A stretch of 64,000 nucleotides of DNA. Source: Burkholderia sp. FERM BP-3421. GTDB lineage: Bacteria; Pseudomonadota; Gammaproteobacteria; Burkholderiales; Burkholderiaceae. Positions 63,490 through 64,000 of this stretch are shown here, in pieces (within the stretch, counting starts at the first letter, position 1; every line of letters begins with the position of its first letter). A program made the position numbers and the translations under genes. Location: contig NZ_CP117781.1 in NCBI RefSeq assembly GCF_028657905.1, positions 868,001 through 932,000 on the forward strand, in the 5' to 3' direction. Under the pieces are notes generated by a model that saw only the letters and a list, made by a program, of their open reading frames with translations, had not been told where the DNA came from and did no database searches.

Positions 63490-64000
63490 AACCAGAAGCG
63501 AGGCGGCGTCGCCGCGCGAGGCGCAGGGCGTGCGCCTCGAATCGCCGCTCGTCGGCGCGGCCGGCCTGCTCGCGGAGCAGGATGCGCGCGCGGCGCGCAA
63601 GTTCGCGTTTCGCGAGCGGCCCTTCCTCGATCTCGTGAACGTGCGGGGCGAGGCGGGCGACCCGGCGTTCGTCGCGGCGTTCGAGGCGGCGCTCGGGTGC
63701 CGGCCGCCTGCGCGGCCGAACACGGTCGCGCGCGGCGCGGAGTGCGACGTGCTGTGGCTCGGCCCGGACGAATGGCTGGTGCGCTCGAACGGCGCGGTCG
63801 AGGCCGGCCGCCTGGAGGCGACGCTCGCCCGCGCGCTGGACGGGCTGTATGCGGCGGCGGTCGATGTCGGCAGCGGCTACACGGTGGTCGAGATCAGCGG
63901 CGAGCGCGTGCGCGACGTGCTCGCGCGCGGCTGCCCGCTCGATCTGCATCCGCGCGGGTTCGGCGTGGGACAGTGCGCGCAGAGCCATTTCTTCAAGGCG
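63479..64000 (+). CDS. soxG: Sarcosine oxidase, gamma subunit (cut by window edge)
   Basis: 174 codons are present before the right edge. The start (ATGTGGAATGAAACC) overlaps the soxA stop by 11 bp. The sequence includes RKFAFRERPFLDLVNVRGE, CDVLWLGPDEWLVRSNG and DVGSGYTVVEISGERVRDVL, matching the gamma subunit, a small GcvT-like chain that completes the alpha-beta-gamma-delta complex. The C-terminus is outside the window. Confidence 0.92.
   Translation, partial: MWNETRSEAASPREAQGVRLESPLVGAAGLLAEQDARAARKFAFRERPFLDLVNVRGEAGDPAFVAAFEAALGCRPPARPNTVARGAECDVLWLGPDEWLVRSNGAVEAGRLEATLARALDGLYAAAVDVGSGYTVVEISGERVRDVLARGCPLDLHPRGFGVGQCAQSHFFKA

Noticed and set aside
60430..63723. Minus-strand frame of 1097 codons opposite soxA
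   Set aside because: Low-complexity Arg/Ala/His shadow of a well-identified sarcosine oxidase subunit.

Overview
The window reads as a high-GC Burkholderia chromosome segment. The support is GC-rich codon usage, YadA-like adhesins with SLST-type stalks, DUF2827 genes (a family known mainly from Burkholderia), GlxA/AraC-type regulators and heterotetrameric sarcosine oxidase. A plant-associated species of the gladioli/glumae group would fit, but the sequence alone does not prove it.

Layout. 1-6065: a truncated TetR-type regulator diverging from a leucine/isovalerate (liu) operon, ivd-liuB-liuC-liuD, with two related palindromes that look like the regulator's operators. 6235-33323: a 27-kb surface-adhesin island. 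It holds three giant trimeric autotransporter (TAA) genes on the minus strand, three DUF2827 genes, a DUF4019 protein and a small lipoprotein. TAA1 heads a four-gene operon (TAA1, DUF2827, DUF2827, DUF4019); TAA2 stands alone; TAA3 is broken by a 2-bp contraction inside its repeat array and is followed by the lipoprotein. The TAA stalks are built from 75-, 96- and 129-bp tandem units, and a 540-bp internal head block is almost identical in all three genes. 33876-39355: AhpD-like/MarR divergent pair, ferritin-like protein, small conserved protein, flavin reductase, a candidate small RNA and a bacterial lipoxygenase. 40146-44341: choline/betaine ABC transporter genes with a GlxA-type regulator. 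44988-49780: M16 peptidase, Gfo/Idh/MocA oxidoreductase and an Asp/Asn beta-hydroxylase-like protein. 50030-52616: a partial tetronate-degradation cluster (denD, otnI, GntR regulator). 53103-55893: two paralogous secreted proteins with a PPC-type domain. 56070-64000: gbdR-like regulator diverging from sdaA-soxBDAG, running off the right edge.

How the genes work together. The transporter genes at 40-44 kb and the gbdR/sdaA/soxBDAG block at 56-64 kb belong to one logical pathway: choline/betaine uptake, demethylation of sarcosine to glycine, and deamination of serine to pyruvate. The adhesin island is the most unusual part. A very Ser/Thr-rich trimeric adhesin is translationally coupled (GTGA overlap) to DUF2827 proteins whose C-terminal halves resemble GT-B-type glycosyltransferases, which suggests a dedicated adhesin-modification cassette. 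That function is inference. The liu operon lacks an HMG-CoA lyase gene here, and the tetronate cluster lacks its kinase and aldolase.
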